The translations under genes and the position numbers were made by a program. From Saprospiraceae bacterium (GTDB lineage: Bacteria; Bacteroidota; Bacteroidia; Chitinophagales; Saprospiraceae): a stretch of DNA of 64,000 bases. Of the stretch, positions 15,568-26,000 are shown piece after piece (position 1 is the first letter of the stretch; every line of letters starts with the position of its first letter). A model generated the notes under the pieces. That model saw nothing but the letters and a program-made list of their open reading frames with translations, had not been told where the DNA came from and ran no database searches. The stretch spans positions 1-64,000 of the forward strand of contig BQJU01000012.1 in the NCBI GenBank assembly GCA_021604865.1. Reading direction: 5' to 3'.

Positions 15568-16896
15568 TTACCCTTCCCTCATATCCAAAATTCGGCTCAA
15601 TTTTCCACCTTGACTCCGTGGTATTTCCTGATACTTCATTAGTTGCACAGCCATGCCCAGGCCGATGTTATTGCGGATTTTGGTTTGGATATTACCACTC
15701 AATAGCTGGAGTTTTTCATTTTTTGAATCCTGGGAAATTCGGGAAAGCTCCTTTTCAAATGCTGGTGCAAGTTCCACTTTTAGGGTGACTTCATCCAGGG
15801 TTTTTGTTCTGCTCACCAGCAGTTGATAATTGGGGACGACCTCACTAAAGTCTTGCAATAATACTTCCACCTGGGTATGAAAGAGATTGACACCACGAAT
15901 GATCAGCATATCGTCTGCACGGCCTTTGATGGGGCTCATTTTGATATGGGTACGTTTGGAGTGTTTGTCGTAATAAATGCTGCAAATATCATTGGTTCGA
16001 TAGCGTAATAAAGGCATAGCCTCTTTGGTCAAGGTCGTAAAAACCAGTACGCCTTCCTGTCCGTAGGGTAGGGGTTCACCGGTATCCTTATCTACGACCT
16101 CTGGAAAAAAGTGATCCTCCCAAATATGACTGCCATTACCCCGCTCTTCCTGATCTTCCTGAGAAACGCCAGGCCCAATGATTTCACTTAGGCCATAAAT
16201 ATTGGTGGCCTTTACTTGCAATCCCTTTTCCACCTGACTTCGAATGGTCTCTGTCCAAGGCTCGGCACCCAGGATGGCATATTTCAACTTCAACTGATTC
16301 AGGGAAATATTACGACTAACCATTTCCTCAGCCAGCGTTTGGGCATAAGAGGGTGTACAACAAATGACTTCCGGTTGAAAATCCTGTAAAATCATCAATT
16401 GCCGATCGGTCATACCTCCCGAAACAGGAATAACGGCCATACCTAGTTTTTGAGCGCCCCCATGCATACCCAAACCACCTGTAAAAAGACCATATCCATA
16501 AGCATTGTGTAGCTTCATGCCGGGGCGTGCACCAGCGCAGACCAGCGAACGGGCGACAACTTCATCAAAAATATCCAGGTCGGCAGCGGAATAACCAACT
16601 ACGGTAGGTTTGCCCGTCGTGCCACTGGAGGCATGAATACGCCTGATTTCTTGCTGAGGAACCGCAAATAAATCAAAAGGATAATGGTCCCTCAAATCGG
16701 ATTTGTAAGTAAATGGTAGCTTGTGCAGATCTTCAATTCCCCGGATATCAGCTGGTTTTATGCCACCTTCATCCAGGGCATTTTTATAAAAGGGAACTTT
16801 TTTGTATAATCTGGAAACAAGCTGACTCAAACGATCGCTTTGCAATTTTCGAATTCGAGGCAAAGACATTGTTTCTATTTCCGGCTGATACATCAT
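15568..16896 (-). CDS. paaK: Phenylacetate-CoA ligase (PaaK-like)
   Basis: 442 residues, the usual length for PaaK. The AMP-binding motif SSGTTGKPTVVGY is at residues 90-102, followed by AYGYGLFTGGLG and the CTPSYAQTLAEE, AEPWTE and YGLSEIIGPGVS blocks. The C-terminal domain has LLRYRTND and GRADDMLIIRGVN. It forms phenylacetyl-CoA (or a related aryl-CoA) from acid, ATP and CoA. No other phenylacetate-degradation gene is in the window, so it may serve salvage or a stand-alone role. It is transcribed divergently from the TIR/NACHT module. Confidence 0.92.
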   Translation of the reverse strand: MMYQPEIETMSLPRIRKLQSDRLSQLVSRLYKKVPFYKNALDEGGIKPADIRGIEDLHKLPFTYKSDLRDHYPFDLFAVPQQEIRRIHASSGTTGKPTVVGYSAADLDIFDEVVARSLVCAGARPGMKLHNAYGYGLFTGGLGMHGGAQKLGMAVIPVSGGMTDRQLMILQDFQPEVICCTPSYAQTLAEEMVSRNISLNQLKLKYAILGAEPWTETIRSQVEKGLQVKATNIYGLSEIIGPGVSQEDQEERGNGSHIWEDHFFPEVVDKDTGEPLPYGQEGVLVFTTLTKEAMPLLRYRTNDICSIYYDKHSKRTHIKMSPIKGRADDMLIIRGVNLFHTQVEVLLQDFSEVVPNYQLLVSRTKTLDEVTLKVELAPAFEKELSRISQDSKNEKLQLLSGNIQTKIRNNIGLGMAVQLMKYQEIPRSQGGKLSRILDMREG

Positions 16897-16914
16897 GATG
16901 GGTGTGCTTTTTGT

Positions 16915-16930
16915 GGACCTCCAAACATGC
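16915..16930. repeat. Solo end of the inverted-repeat element
   Basis: ggacctccaaacatgc matches the right end of the long element at 1-197. A degenerate left part (gtgtgcttttt) precedes it. It lies in the divergent intergenic region between paaK and the TIR-STAND gene. Confidence 0.5.
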
Positions 16931-17081
16931 TAAAGTAATAATACTAATTTTTAGTTGAGTATTTTTTTCCTAAATTGACCTAAACAAGCTCTTATAACAG
17001 AAAAAAAATATATACTTAACATTTAGGTTTAAAAAATAATTGTTAGGATATTGGTTTCTGGATGTATAAAGTAATTCGGGT

Positions 17082-20000
17082 ATGGATAATTTAATTTTTA
17101 TAAGTTACCGTCGTGGTGATGGCAATAATGTAGCAAGGGCACTAAAAATAGATCTGGAACAACATTTGGGAAGTGAAACAGTTTTTTTGGATTCTAATAT
17201 TAATCCGGGGGATAAGTGGCCTGAAACAATAGAGAAAGCACTGAGGGATGCCAGAATAGTATTGGCTGTAATTGGCCCGGAATGGCTGACAAAGCGAGAA
17301 CAAGGTTCAGGGCGAAGGAAAATCGATAGTGAAGAGGATTGGGTGAGAAGAGAAATTGAAGAAACCATAGCAGCGGGGGATAAAAAAACACTTATTCCCG
17401 TTTTGTTAGAAAATGTAAAACAGCCGGAGAAAGAGTGGCTGCCTGATTCGATCAAAAGCATTTTTAATAACCAGATTTACCATTTTAGGTGGGATTATAG
17501 AGAAAATGATTGCAAGAAATTGCTCGATCATATAAAAATACTCATTGGATGGAAAGGGTTGAACAAGGTACAAACGGTATCGAATGACAAATTGAGTCTT
17601 CTTAACAAAGTACTGCCTTTTTCTTCTAAAGATTTTCCAGTACCTGTTATCCCGTTTGTTGGCCCGATTCCTTTTGAAAAGAAGGAAGCAAAAGTGTTTT
17701 TTGGAAGGAGCGAAAATATCCTGACATTAAATGATAAAATTAACAACCCAGAACGTCGGCTTATCCTATTTTATGGGTCTTCCGGTGTTGGAAAATCATC
17801 TCTATTATTTGCCGGCTTATTTCCTCGGCTGATAGATAAGTGGAATGTACATTATCACAGGCGTAAGTTATTACAAACGCTTCCCAAAGACTTAGAAGAG
17901 ATCCTCAGCAAATCAAAAGAATCCGATCTTCCAACACTGTTGTTGCTCGATCAAGTTGAAGAAATGTATACTAATCCTGATAAGGTTCTTGAGGATAAAG
18001 AGCCTGATTTATTGGTTGAAAAGATCATTCATGCCCTTAATGAGTACCCAAATGTTAGGATCTTACTAAGTTTTCGAAAAGAATATCTCTCGGAGATTCA
18101 AAATTTGTTTTCCAATAAAAATATCCCTTTTCTTAGAATGCCGCTTAGTCCACTTGATCGTTCTGGAATAATTGAGGCTATCACTTGGATTGTACATAAC
18201 AAAACGCTCAATGACGTATATTTCAACCTTGAAATTGAACCTGGTTTGCCGGAACAGATAGCTGAGGATATTTTGCGGGGACAAAGATCACATGTTGCGC
18301 CCATGTTGCAGATTCAGCTTCGTAAAATGTGGGATTTAGTAAATGGGCAAGAAAAGCCCCGGTTTACATTGAGTTTGTACAATGAGGTTAAAGATAGTAG
18401 CCTTGAAGAGTTTTTGAATGGTCAGATAAAGGTAATACAGCAATTATTTCCAGAAGAAGTAGAAAGTGGATTGGTATTAGATATTTTGCATTTTTTTACC
18501 ACTGGAAGAGCAACAGCAGGGGAACATTTACAATCGGATTTAATAGCCTTGTATCCTCCACTTCAAGCAGAAACAATTACCCGGTTATGTCAGGAGTTGG
18601 TTAATAAGTATTTACTTACATTTAATACAGAATTTCAGCCCCAAACCTTGCGATTAGCCCATGATGCTTTGGCACCTCCTATCAGACAATTATTTAACAA
18701 TTCTGATGCAGCAGGGCCCAGGGCAGCGAGGATTCTTCAAAGTAAAAAGAAAGATATCATGGCAGGGCGGGATGTTGAATTTAGCCTGATTGACCTGGAA
18801 ATCATCGAAAAGGGTGAAGACGGCATGAAGAAGTTAGGCTCAATTGAAGAAAAAATATTGGAACTCAATAAAAAGAGGGTTCAAGAGAGAGAAATTCAAT
18901 TCATAAATAATATTCAACAAACGGTAGATGCTGTTATAGATCAATTGTATCATTTAGAATATGAAAACGCACATGTGAAATTAGTCCATGCTGCTGAAAA
19001 GGTATTTGAATTAGAGCAAGAAGGAACTCGGCTTAAATTTCTTTTGGCAACTGGTTTAAAAGAGCAGATAAATAAAATAGCTTCGGGGTTCATTGAATTT
19101 GCCTATTTTTATAATGAATGTGGAGAGGTAGATTTTGCGATAGATTTGACAAAAAAAGCGATTAAGCTATTAAATCGAACGGATATCGCGGAAGAATTAG
19201 AGACACAATCACATCATCTTCCTTTGCCCCGCAATTATCTTCGCCGGATTCTTGAACAGATGGATGAAAGTCAATTTGCCAATTTAGAAAATCGGTATTA
19301 TCCGAAAATGGTTCCGGTACAAGGCGGTGAATTCTCTATGGGTAACTCAGAAGGAGAAAAATCAGAACAAGAGGTTCACAAAGTAAAATTGAAGGACTTT
19401 CGTATGGCCTCTACGCCGATAACTTTTTGGCAATTTGGCCTTTATTGCAAGGCAGTGGGGCGAAATATAGAAGAATTGAAAGATAGTTGGGGTATTCATG
19501 GCGATAATCCTGTTATCAATGTAAATTGGTATGATTGTTTGCATTATGCCAATTGGTTGAGTAATCAAAAAAATCTTTTGCCAGCGTATTATTCTATAAA
19601 AGAAGGCAAAAATTCTTTTTTGATAAAAAACGAAATGGAGGATAATGATTTTTTGTTTGATTCTATTTGGAAGTCAAACGGATTTCGACTACCTACGGAA
19701 GCGGAGTGGGAGTATGCAGCTCGTGGAGGTATTAATAAAAATAAATACACTTTTGCGGGTAGTGATACGATCATGGATGTTGCCTGGCATGATGCCAATT
19801 CAATAAATAGGACCCATCCAACTGGAAGTTTAAAACCAAATGGGCTTGGTTTATTTGATATGAACGGAAATACTTGGGAGTGGTGCTGGGATTGGTACGA
19901 AAAAAATTATTACTCAAACAGCGAAGTAATCAGCCCGAAAGGGCCTTCTACCGGAACCTTCCGAACACTTAGAGGAGGAGCTTATAGTTCTTTAAATATC

Positions 20001-20084
20001 GCTTGCCGGGTATATAGTCGATATGCTACAGTTCCTAATGACAAAGATTCTACTTACGGATTTCGCCTTGTGCAAGGTTTTTAA
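17082..20084 (+). CDS. TIR-STAND NTPase-FGE/SUMF1 protein (predicted immune or conflict effector)
   Basis: 1000 residues. Residues 1-165 form a TIR domain (FISYRRGD at 6-13, FLDSNINPGDKW, VIGPEW); E91 in VRREIEET is the candidate catalytic Glu of NAD-cleaving TIRs. A STAND-type NTPase follows, with Walker A GSSGVGKSS at 232-240, Walker B LLLLDQVEE around D290 and an arginine-sensor segment LLSFRKEY. A helical, partly coiled region spans about 560-740. Residues 743-1000 are an FGE/SUMF1-type C-lectin fold (MVPVQGGEFSMG, RLPTEAEWEYAARGG, GLGLFDMNGNTWEW, GFRLVQGF). The Cys positions of true formylglycine-generating enzyme are not preserved, so this is more likely a binding or sensor domain. The gene is AT-rich and sits 10 bp before its partner. 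Confidence 0.85.
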   Translation: MDNLIFISYRRGDGNNVARALKIDLEQHLGSETVFLDSNINPGDKWPETIEKALRDARIVLAVIGPEWLTKREQGSGRRKIDSEEDWVRREIEETIAAGDKKTLIPVLLENVKQPEKEWLPDSIKSIFNNQIYHFRWDYRENDCKKLLDHIKILIGWKGLNKVQTVSNDKLSLLNKVLPFSSKDFPVPVIPFVGPIPFEKKEAKVFFGRSENILTLNDKINNPERRLILFYGSSGVGKSSLLFAGLFPRLIDKWNVHYHRRKLLQTLPKDLEEILSKSKESDLPTLLLLDQVEEMYTNPDKVLEDKEPDLLVEKIIHALNEYPNVRILLSFRKEYLSEIQNLFSNKNIPFLRMPLSPLDRSGIIEAITWIVHNKTLNDVYFNLEIEPGLPEQIAEDILRGQRSHVAPMLQIQLRKMWDLVNGQEKPRFTLSLYNEVKDSSLEEFLNGQIKVIQQLFPEEVESGLVLDILHFFTTGRATAGEHLQSDLIALYPPLQAETITRLCQELVNKYLLTFNTEFQPQTLRLAHDALAPPIRQLFNNSDAAGPRAARILQSKKKDIMAGRDVEFSLIDLEIIEKGEDGMKKLGSIEEKILELNKKRVQEREIQFINNIQQTVDAVIDQLYHLEYENAHVKLVHAAEKVFELEQEGTRLKFLLATGLKEQINKIASGFIEFAYFYNECGEVDFAIDLTKKAIKLLNRTDIAEELETQSHHLPLPRNYLRRILEQMDESQFANLENRYYPKMVPVQGGEFSMGNSEGEKSEQEVHKVKLKDFRMASTPITFWQFGLYCKAVGRNIEELKDSWGIHGDNPVINVNWYDCLHYANWLSNQKNLLPAYYSIKEGKNSFLIKNEMEDNDFLFDSIWKSNGFRLPTEAEWEYAARGGINKNKYTFAGSDTIMDVAWHDANSINRTHPTGSLKPNGLGLFDMNGNTWEWCWDWYEKNYYSNSEVISPKGPSTGTFRTLRGGAYSSLNIACRVYSRYATVPNDKDSTYGFRLVQGF

Positions 20085-20094
20085 ATAATACAAG

Positions 20095-23000
20095 ATGCTT
20101 GACAGATTTCGAAACTCAATTGTAAAAATTGTCAATAAAGATAACAAAGTAGTTGGAACAGGCTTTGTGGTCCATAAGCAGGGATATATTTTAACAACTT
20201 CTCAAGTTATTCTCGATGCTACACTACAGAAAGTTGGCACCAAAATTCCCAAAAAGATTGAAATAGAATTTGTTGGCCACACTTATGGCACTCAGGTTCA
20301 AGAATATTTCAGCGCAGATATTTTGTCCTCACATTGGACCAACTACAAAGAAGGAGATATTGCCGTTCTACACTTCAATGATAAATTGCCCGAAGAAGTG
20401 GAAGTTCTACCCCTAGGGAATTCTTTGGAATATCTTGACAAAAAGAGTAACATCTGTTTTTATGGTTTCCCAAATGGAGGTGCCGAAAGTTTGGGCCGTG
20501 GTCAAATATTGGGCCGAAAAATGGACCTGTCCCTGAATTTCGAAATCATCCAAATTGCTGCGACTGAAAAGGGAGCGGGATTTATGGGAGGACCAGTGCT
20601 AAATCTCGATACTGGGCATATTATAGGCCTTTATTCACAAATTCCAACCAATTTAAGGGCTTTTATCGTGCCTTCTGAAACAATCAAGGAGCACTTCCGC
20701 TTATTGGAATTACAACAAGCATTCTCTCCTCAGTCTATTACTCATTTGAATTCAGGTCTACCTGATGTTGTAAAAAGGAAATCGTATGATGATGGACCAG
20801 AAGAGAACTTTTTGGCCACTGTGAAATCCGAAACCATTGTTTTTTTGGAAACATTGGAAGATTTGAAAACCAAGCGAGCTAAAGAGCAATTATTACGTAA
20901 ACTGGATTTAATTGAACTCAAAAAACGTTTTATTGGGAGGATCTCTTCTAAACAAACTTGGGAGATTATTATTGACGGGTTACAATACAATAAAATTGAT
21001 CGCCTCATCGAGCTTTTAAAAGTAGTAACCCCAGATTCATATAAGCGGAAAAGAAAAAATGAGGTTAAAAAATTGATCAATAAATGGGAGACAATTGAAG
21101 TGTTCCCTTATCGTTATATTTTCCATGATTTTTTAAAGCGAATAGTTTTAGCTTCCGAGTATATTCATTTGGATAGGGTATATATTGATTTAATCGCTGA
21201 AACAAATGTAGAACCCAAATCGAAAAGTAATGCCTTTATCATTGAACAGGTAGCTGTTGAACAGTCCCGGGAAGAGTTTTCTCTGGAAAAAGAAAAAACA
21301 TCACCTCCCAGAAATATAATAAGGCACCGAAATGAGCGAGAGAAAGCGAAAACAGACAATATTGATCACAACAAAAAAAATACGGAGACAGGACCTAGAG
21401 TAGACCAAGTCCTGAATATTGCAAAAGATGAAGACCGGTTTGTCATAACCGGTGCTCCTGGCTCAGGAAAAACCGTCACCTTGAAAAAGATTGCTTTCCG
21501 CAATGCTGAAGAGATCATTGATGGCCAGGATATGTATAAAATCCCGATACTTATCATTGCCAATCAGTTCAATAAACAAAATTCTTTTGAATCATTGATT
21601 GCAAGAGAATTTCCGGAATGGAATAATCCGGATATTGACCGTGGTCATTTACTTGTTCTAATTGATGGGTTTAATGAAATTAATCCTGCTTTTCAGGAAG
21701 AGGCAAGGGCGGAGTTGAAAACCTTATTGGAAAAAGAAGAGGATTGTTCAATCATCATTAGTAGCCGGAAATACGGTTTTGACAATATCTTTCAATTACC
21801 TCATTTTGAAATAAAGGAACTGCGCCCTGTCCAGGTAAAAGAATACATTGGAGCTTATCTGCCGCAATATCAAGAAGAAATATGGGCGGAAATTATGGAT
21901 GAGGAGAATGAACAAATTAAACCCCTTGCCTATAATCCACTCACACTTTTTATGATCATCTTTACTTTTGATCCTGAAAGTAAAACGTTGATTCCTGATA
22001 GTAGAGGGCGACTGTTTGGACGATTTATCTCTAAAATTCTAGATTGGAAAAAATCGTTTTCTAAGTCGAATATAGAAAGTAGCCGGAAGGAAAAGATACT
22101 TTCTAAGTTGGCTTTAATTATGCGTAAACAGGATTTTAACCCGCCAGAAGAAGAAGTAGAGGCCTATTTTACGGAACAGCTGGGTAATGAACAAGATGCT
22201 AGAGACCTCCTTGATGATCTATATATAAATCATATTCTGAAAATCAACTTTTCCTTAAAATTCAATGAAACTGAAAATCAATTTTTTGAGGAGAAGACAG
22301 TATCCTTTATGCATGAAAGTTTTTTGGAATACTTTTGCTCCCTAGAACTCAAAGAATATTTTATTCAGTTTAATAATATTAACATAAATTTTGGTGCTAC
22401 CGAGTGGTTTGAAACTATACTAATGGTTAGTGACCTCTTCAAAGTCGAAGAGAGGATTGCACTGACCAAATTTCTTCTATTTCTATATTTTGGAGGTGAG
22501 CCCAAAAAGGTGAGGTTTTTAAAAGCACCTCTTTCAGGCAAGCGATCTAGCGGAAAAAGACCGTCGCGATTGGATCCAGGTTGTATCTTTTATTCAAAGA
22601 TGGAAATTGCTTGTAAGACGGCATATAATATTAAAAACAACCATCCGGAAGCCTATGGAGTTATTGAGTTTCTTTTGATCAAAGACCTAAAAAATTGGGT
22701 GAAGTATCAATTTGCCTACATGTCCGAAAAACCCAATGAAAACGAACTGGAAGATTATAAATATATCCCTTCTGAAAGTACCATGAAATTGATATTTGCC
22801 GCTGTGGGAGGGTTGTCCAGTAAAGAAGTTTATCATTGGATTTTTAAAAGCGAGCAGTGGCAAATGATCTGGTTAATTCAAAAAGGGTTAAATGATTTAA
22901 GTAAAAGTGTAAGAGAAAATCTAAATAATAGAATCAGGGTTTTAATCGATAATTTGAGTGACTTTGAAACCCTATATGATTATCTGGACAAATTTGGGAC

Positions 23001-26000
23001 TGACCCTTGGGTGGAGGATTCCTTAGCAGAACTCAAATCCGAGCTGGAAATTGAAATGCCTTTGAAACTTCAAAAAAGACTGTTTGAAGCTAACAGAGAT
23101 ACGACCCTTCTAAAAAGAATCGGAAAGCAGGACCCTGAATACTACATGGAAAACTTTGACCTAAAAGAAGACACGATTAGTTCCTTTGTCAATTTTTTGT
23201 TGAGTCTGGCTTATAACGATAAAGTTCAAACGAGGTTACTTCATCTCTTATTTTCTGAGAGTACTAAACCTGAGGTTCAGATTGAAATAGCACGGTCATT
23301 GATAGAAAAATTTTATTGCGTAGAGGAAGTGCTTCGTTATATTAGTAAAAATTATAAAAAACTTAAAGAACTTCCGGATATAGCCGATTTAATTAGGCGA
23401 TACCTACGTTTCCTTCCTTTTAATAAATTGCCTTCCAAATTGAGAAGGTTGTTTATACCCAATAAGAATGATTTATTAAAAGATTATTTAGACGAATACC
23501 AGGAGGTGGCCTCTTCTTCTAATTTATTCCTCGCAACCAATCATGTAGAATATTGCCTGGTGAATTTGGTGAATCAGGTTGTAACAAAGCAGGTTCCCCT
23601 ACGGTTTTTACGCGGCGCGGTAATTGATGAAACCAATAACCTTTCAGGCGGCGGCACACTTACCTTTTCTGAGATAGAAGACTTTGAAGTGAAATTTGTT
23701 GGCGCTAAATATTCTTCATCAAAAGAGTCGATACACTTGATGGTAGAAGACAATGCGGAGGGGATTTGGAGCCGTATACCCAAGGAAGGTGAGGTTATTG
23801 TAAATAACCATATCAGAAAGACCATCAAAGGCATAGGGAATCTAGATAGCAATACGACAAAAACAATTCTTGTGAAGACCAAAGGAACTTTGGTTCCGAA
23901 GGGCAAAGGATCTTTTTTTTCTGAAGATGGGTTGATTTCTCATCCTTACCTCACCAGTAAAACTAGTGATGATGAAATAACTATTTATTATGAACAAGCA
24001 GCTTTTCAAGAAGAAGAGCACTTTCAGAAAGGCAATGAAATTTTAATCGATGGACACCCATTTAGAATTTTGGATTGGGGCGAAGAACAAGTGAACTATC
24101 AAGAAAATGTTTTTACGCCAATTCGGTTTCCTTCAGGAGAACAGATTGATTCAACAAAATGGTTTATCCATTTTTTTAGTAACATGCATCCCGATATTAT
24201 CCTAAATAATGAAGAGATAATAAATGACCTTAATAAGTATTCATCAGATTTAGGCGTTAGAAAATTGATTAGTGAACTCAACTTGCTCTATTTATTTCAC
24301 GAGGATTTTGAAGAAGTTAGTTATGGGATTATCTTAAAGAAATATCCGGCTTTGAAAAAGGTTGTATATTATTCTAATATTGAAAAACGATTAAAACCTA
24401 TATTTCTTCCCGATGAAAAATTGATGGAACTTAAAGAAAATCAGATTGTTGTAGTCGAGAAAGACGACCTTTTACATGCGGTTAAGATTCATCAACGAAG
24501 TCCAAAAACAGGATTTGCCGAAAGTTTTATTACGAAAATAAAGTCAAAAAATTATAATAACCAATATGCCTTTATTTTCAATCCAGACAATAAAGACTTT
24601 TTTCTGCATTCAAGCCGGATCAACTTTTTTCCAAAGGACTACGACCGTGTTTCCTTTTTTCCATGCCTTAATTTTACCAAACGATACAGGAATTTTCCAA
24701 TAGCAAGGAAAGTAGTTAAAATTGAGGAAGGCAATGAATCCCAAAAATTAAAAGTTTTAAATGACTACGAATTACAAATCAGAAAACATAGAAATGCGCT
24801 TAACCTTTATAGAAATGCTACTCACTTAAACTATTATGAAAGAGAGAATAGTATAAAGACGGCCCTCTTTAAATTATGTGACAACTATTTTAAATTGGAG
24901 CGGTATGAGGAATGTCTTAAGTGCTGCAATAAGTTGTTAGAAAAAGATCGAACAAATTGGTGGGCCGAAACTAAGGCTGGAGATTGTTGTATGAAGATAG
25001 GCGATTATCAAGAGGCAATCAATCGATATAACAAAGTGAAACAAAGGTTGAAAAGAGACCCGATCTTTGTTGATAACCTAGCCTGTTGTTATGTAGAATT
25101 GGGCAGAATTAAATTTGCCCAGAGGAGGTATTCAGAATATGACAAGCATAATGAAATTAATGATGAAAACTTCTTTTTATACCTCAAATACCTCAATTTG
25201 CTGGTTGAGTTTAGCAATTTTGAAAAAGTAGAACTTTTATTATTGCGGGTTCCCGAGGTTTATCATGAAAAAATGGGAACTATATTTGAAAGAATTGCCC
25301 GAGGATTTCAGAAGAAGTATCGACGGAATAAGCAGATGGACGCTCTGCTCACCGCATTTTCTTATTTCGACAAAGCACAACAGTATTCTTCTAACCCAAG
25401 TACCATTATTCGATATGCCATTTTCTTATACCAGTTAGGTGATTTTGACATGGCAGAAAAATACCGAAAAGAGGCCTTTAAAAAAGTACCGGATCCTTAT
25501 ATGCTCAAATTGTTATATAGTAAAGAAATTGGTAAGATTGAACATATCTATTTGGATGAGAAACTGAAAGATAAAGAGTTAGTAGAAAAAATAAATTTGG
25601 CAGAGCGGTATTTGAATTCTAAACCATTGGAATCAATTAAATTGCTTAAAGCACTCAAAAAAGTAAGCCCTAAGCACCCAAAAATAAATACGTTGATCAG
25701 GAGGCAATTGAAAAAGTTTAAATTTTCAGGAGGTATCCAAAGTCTGTACTCTTGTAATGTTTACGACGTACTTCATAATAAGTATGCGGATGAACCAAAG
25801 TTTAATTATGAATATGCCAATTACCTCAACAGCGTAGGCAAATTGGATGAGGCAATAGCATTGGTCAAAAAGTTTACGAATGAAAAATTTTTAAAGTCAA
25901 TGTATTTTTCTGAATTTCATAGACTTTATGGCGATATCCTTAAAAAGATGATCGTTAAAAACCAAATGCTTGTCACTACATTTTCCCCAATTGCAATGGA

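Noticed and set aside
15427-15642. 71-codon ORF overlapping the paaK 3' end
   Set aside because: Low-complexity Ser/Leu/Phe-rich translation from repeat-flanking DNA, overlapping a clear gene on the other strand.
19308-20084. Diversity-generating retroelement target
   Set aside because: The FGE-type fold would suit, but I found no reverse transcriptase or template repeat in the window.
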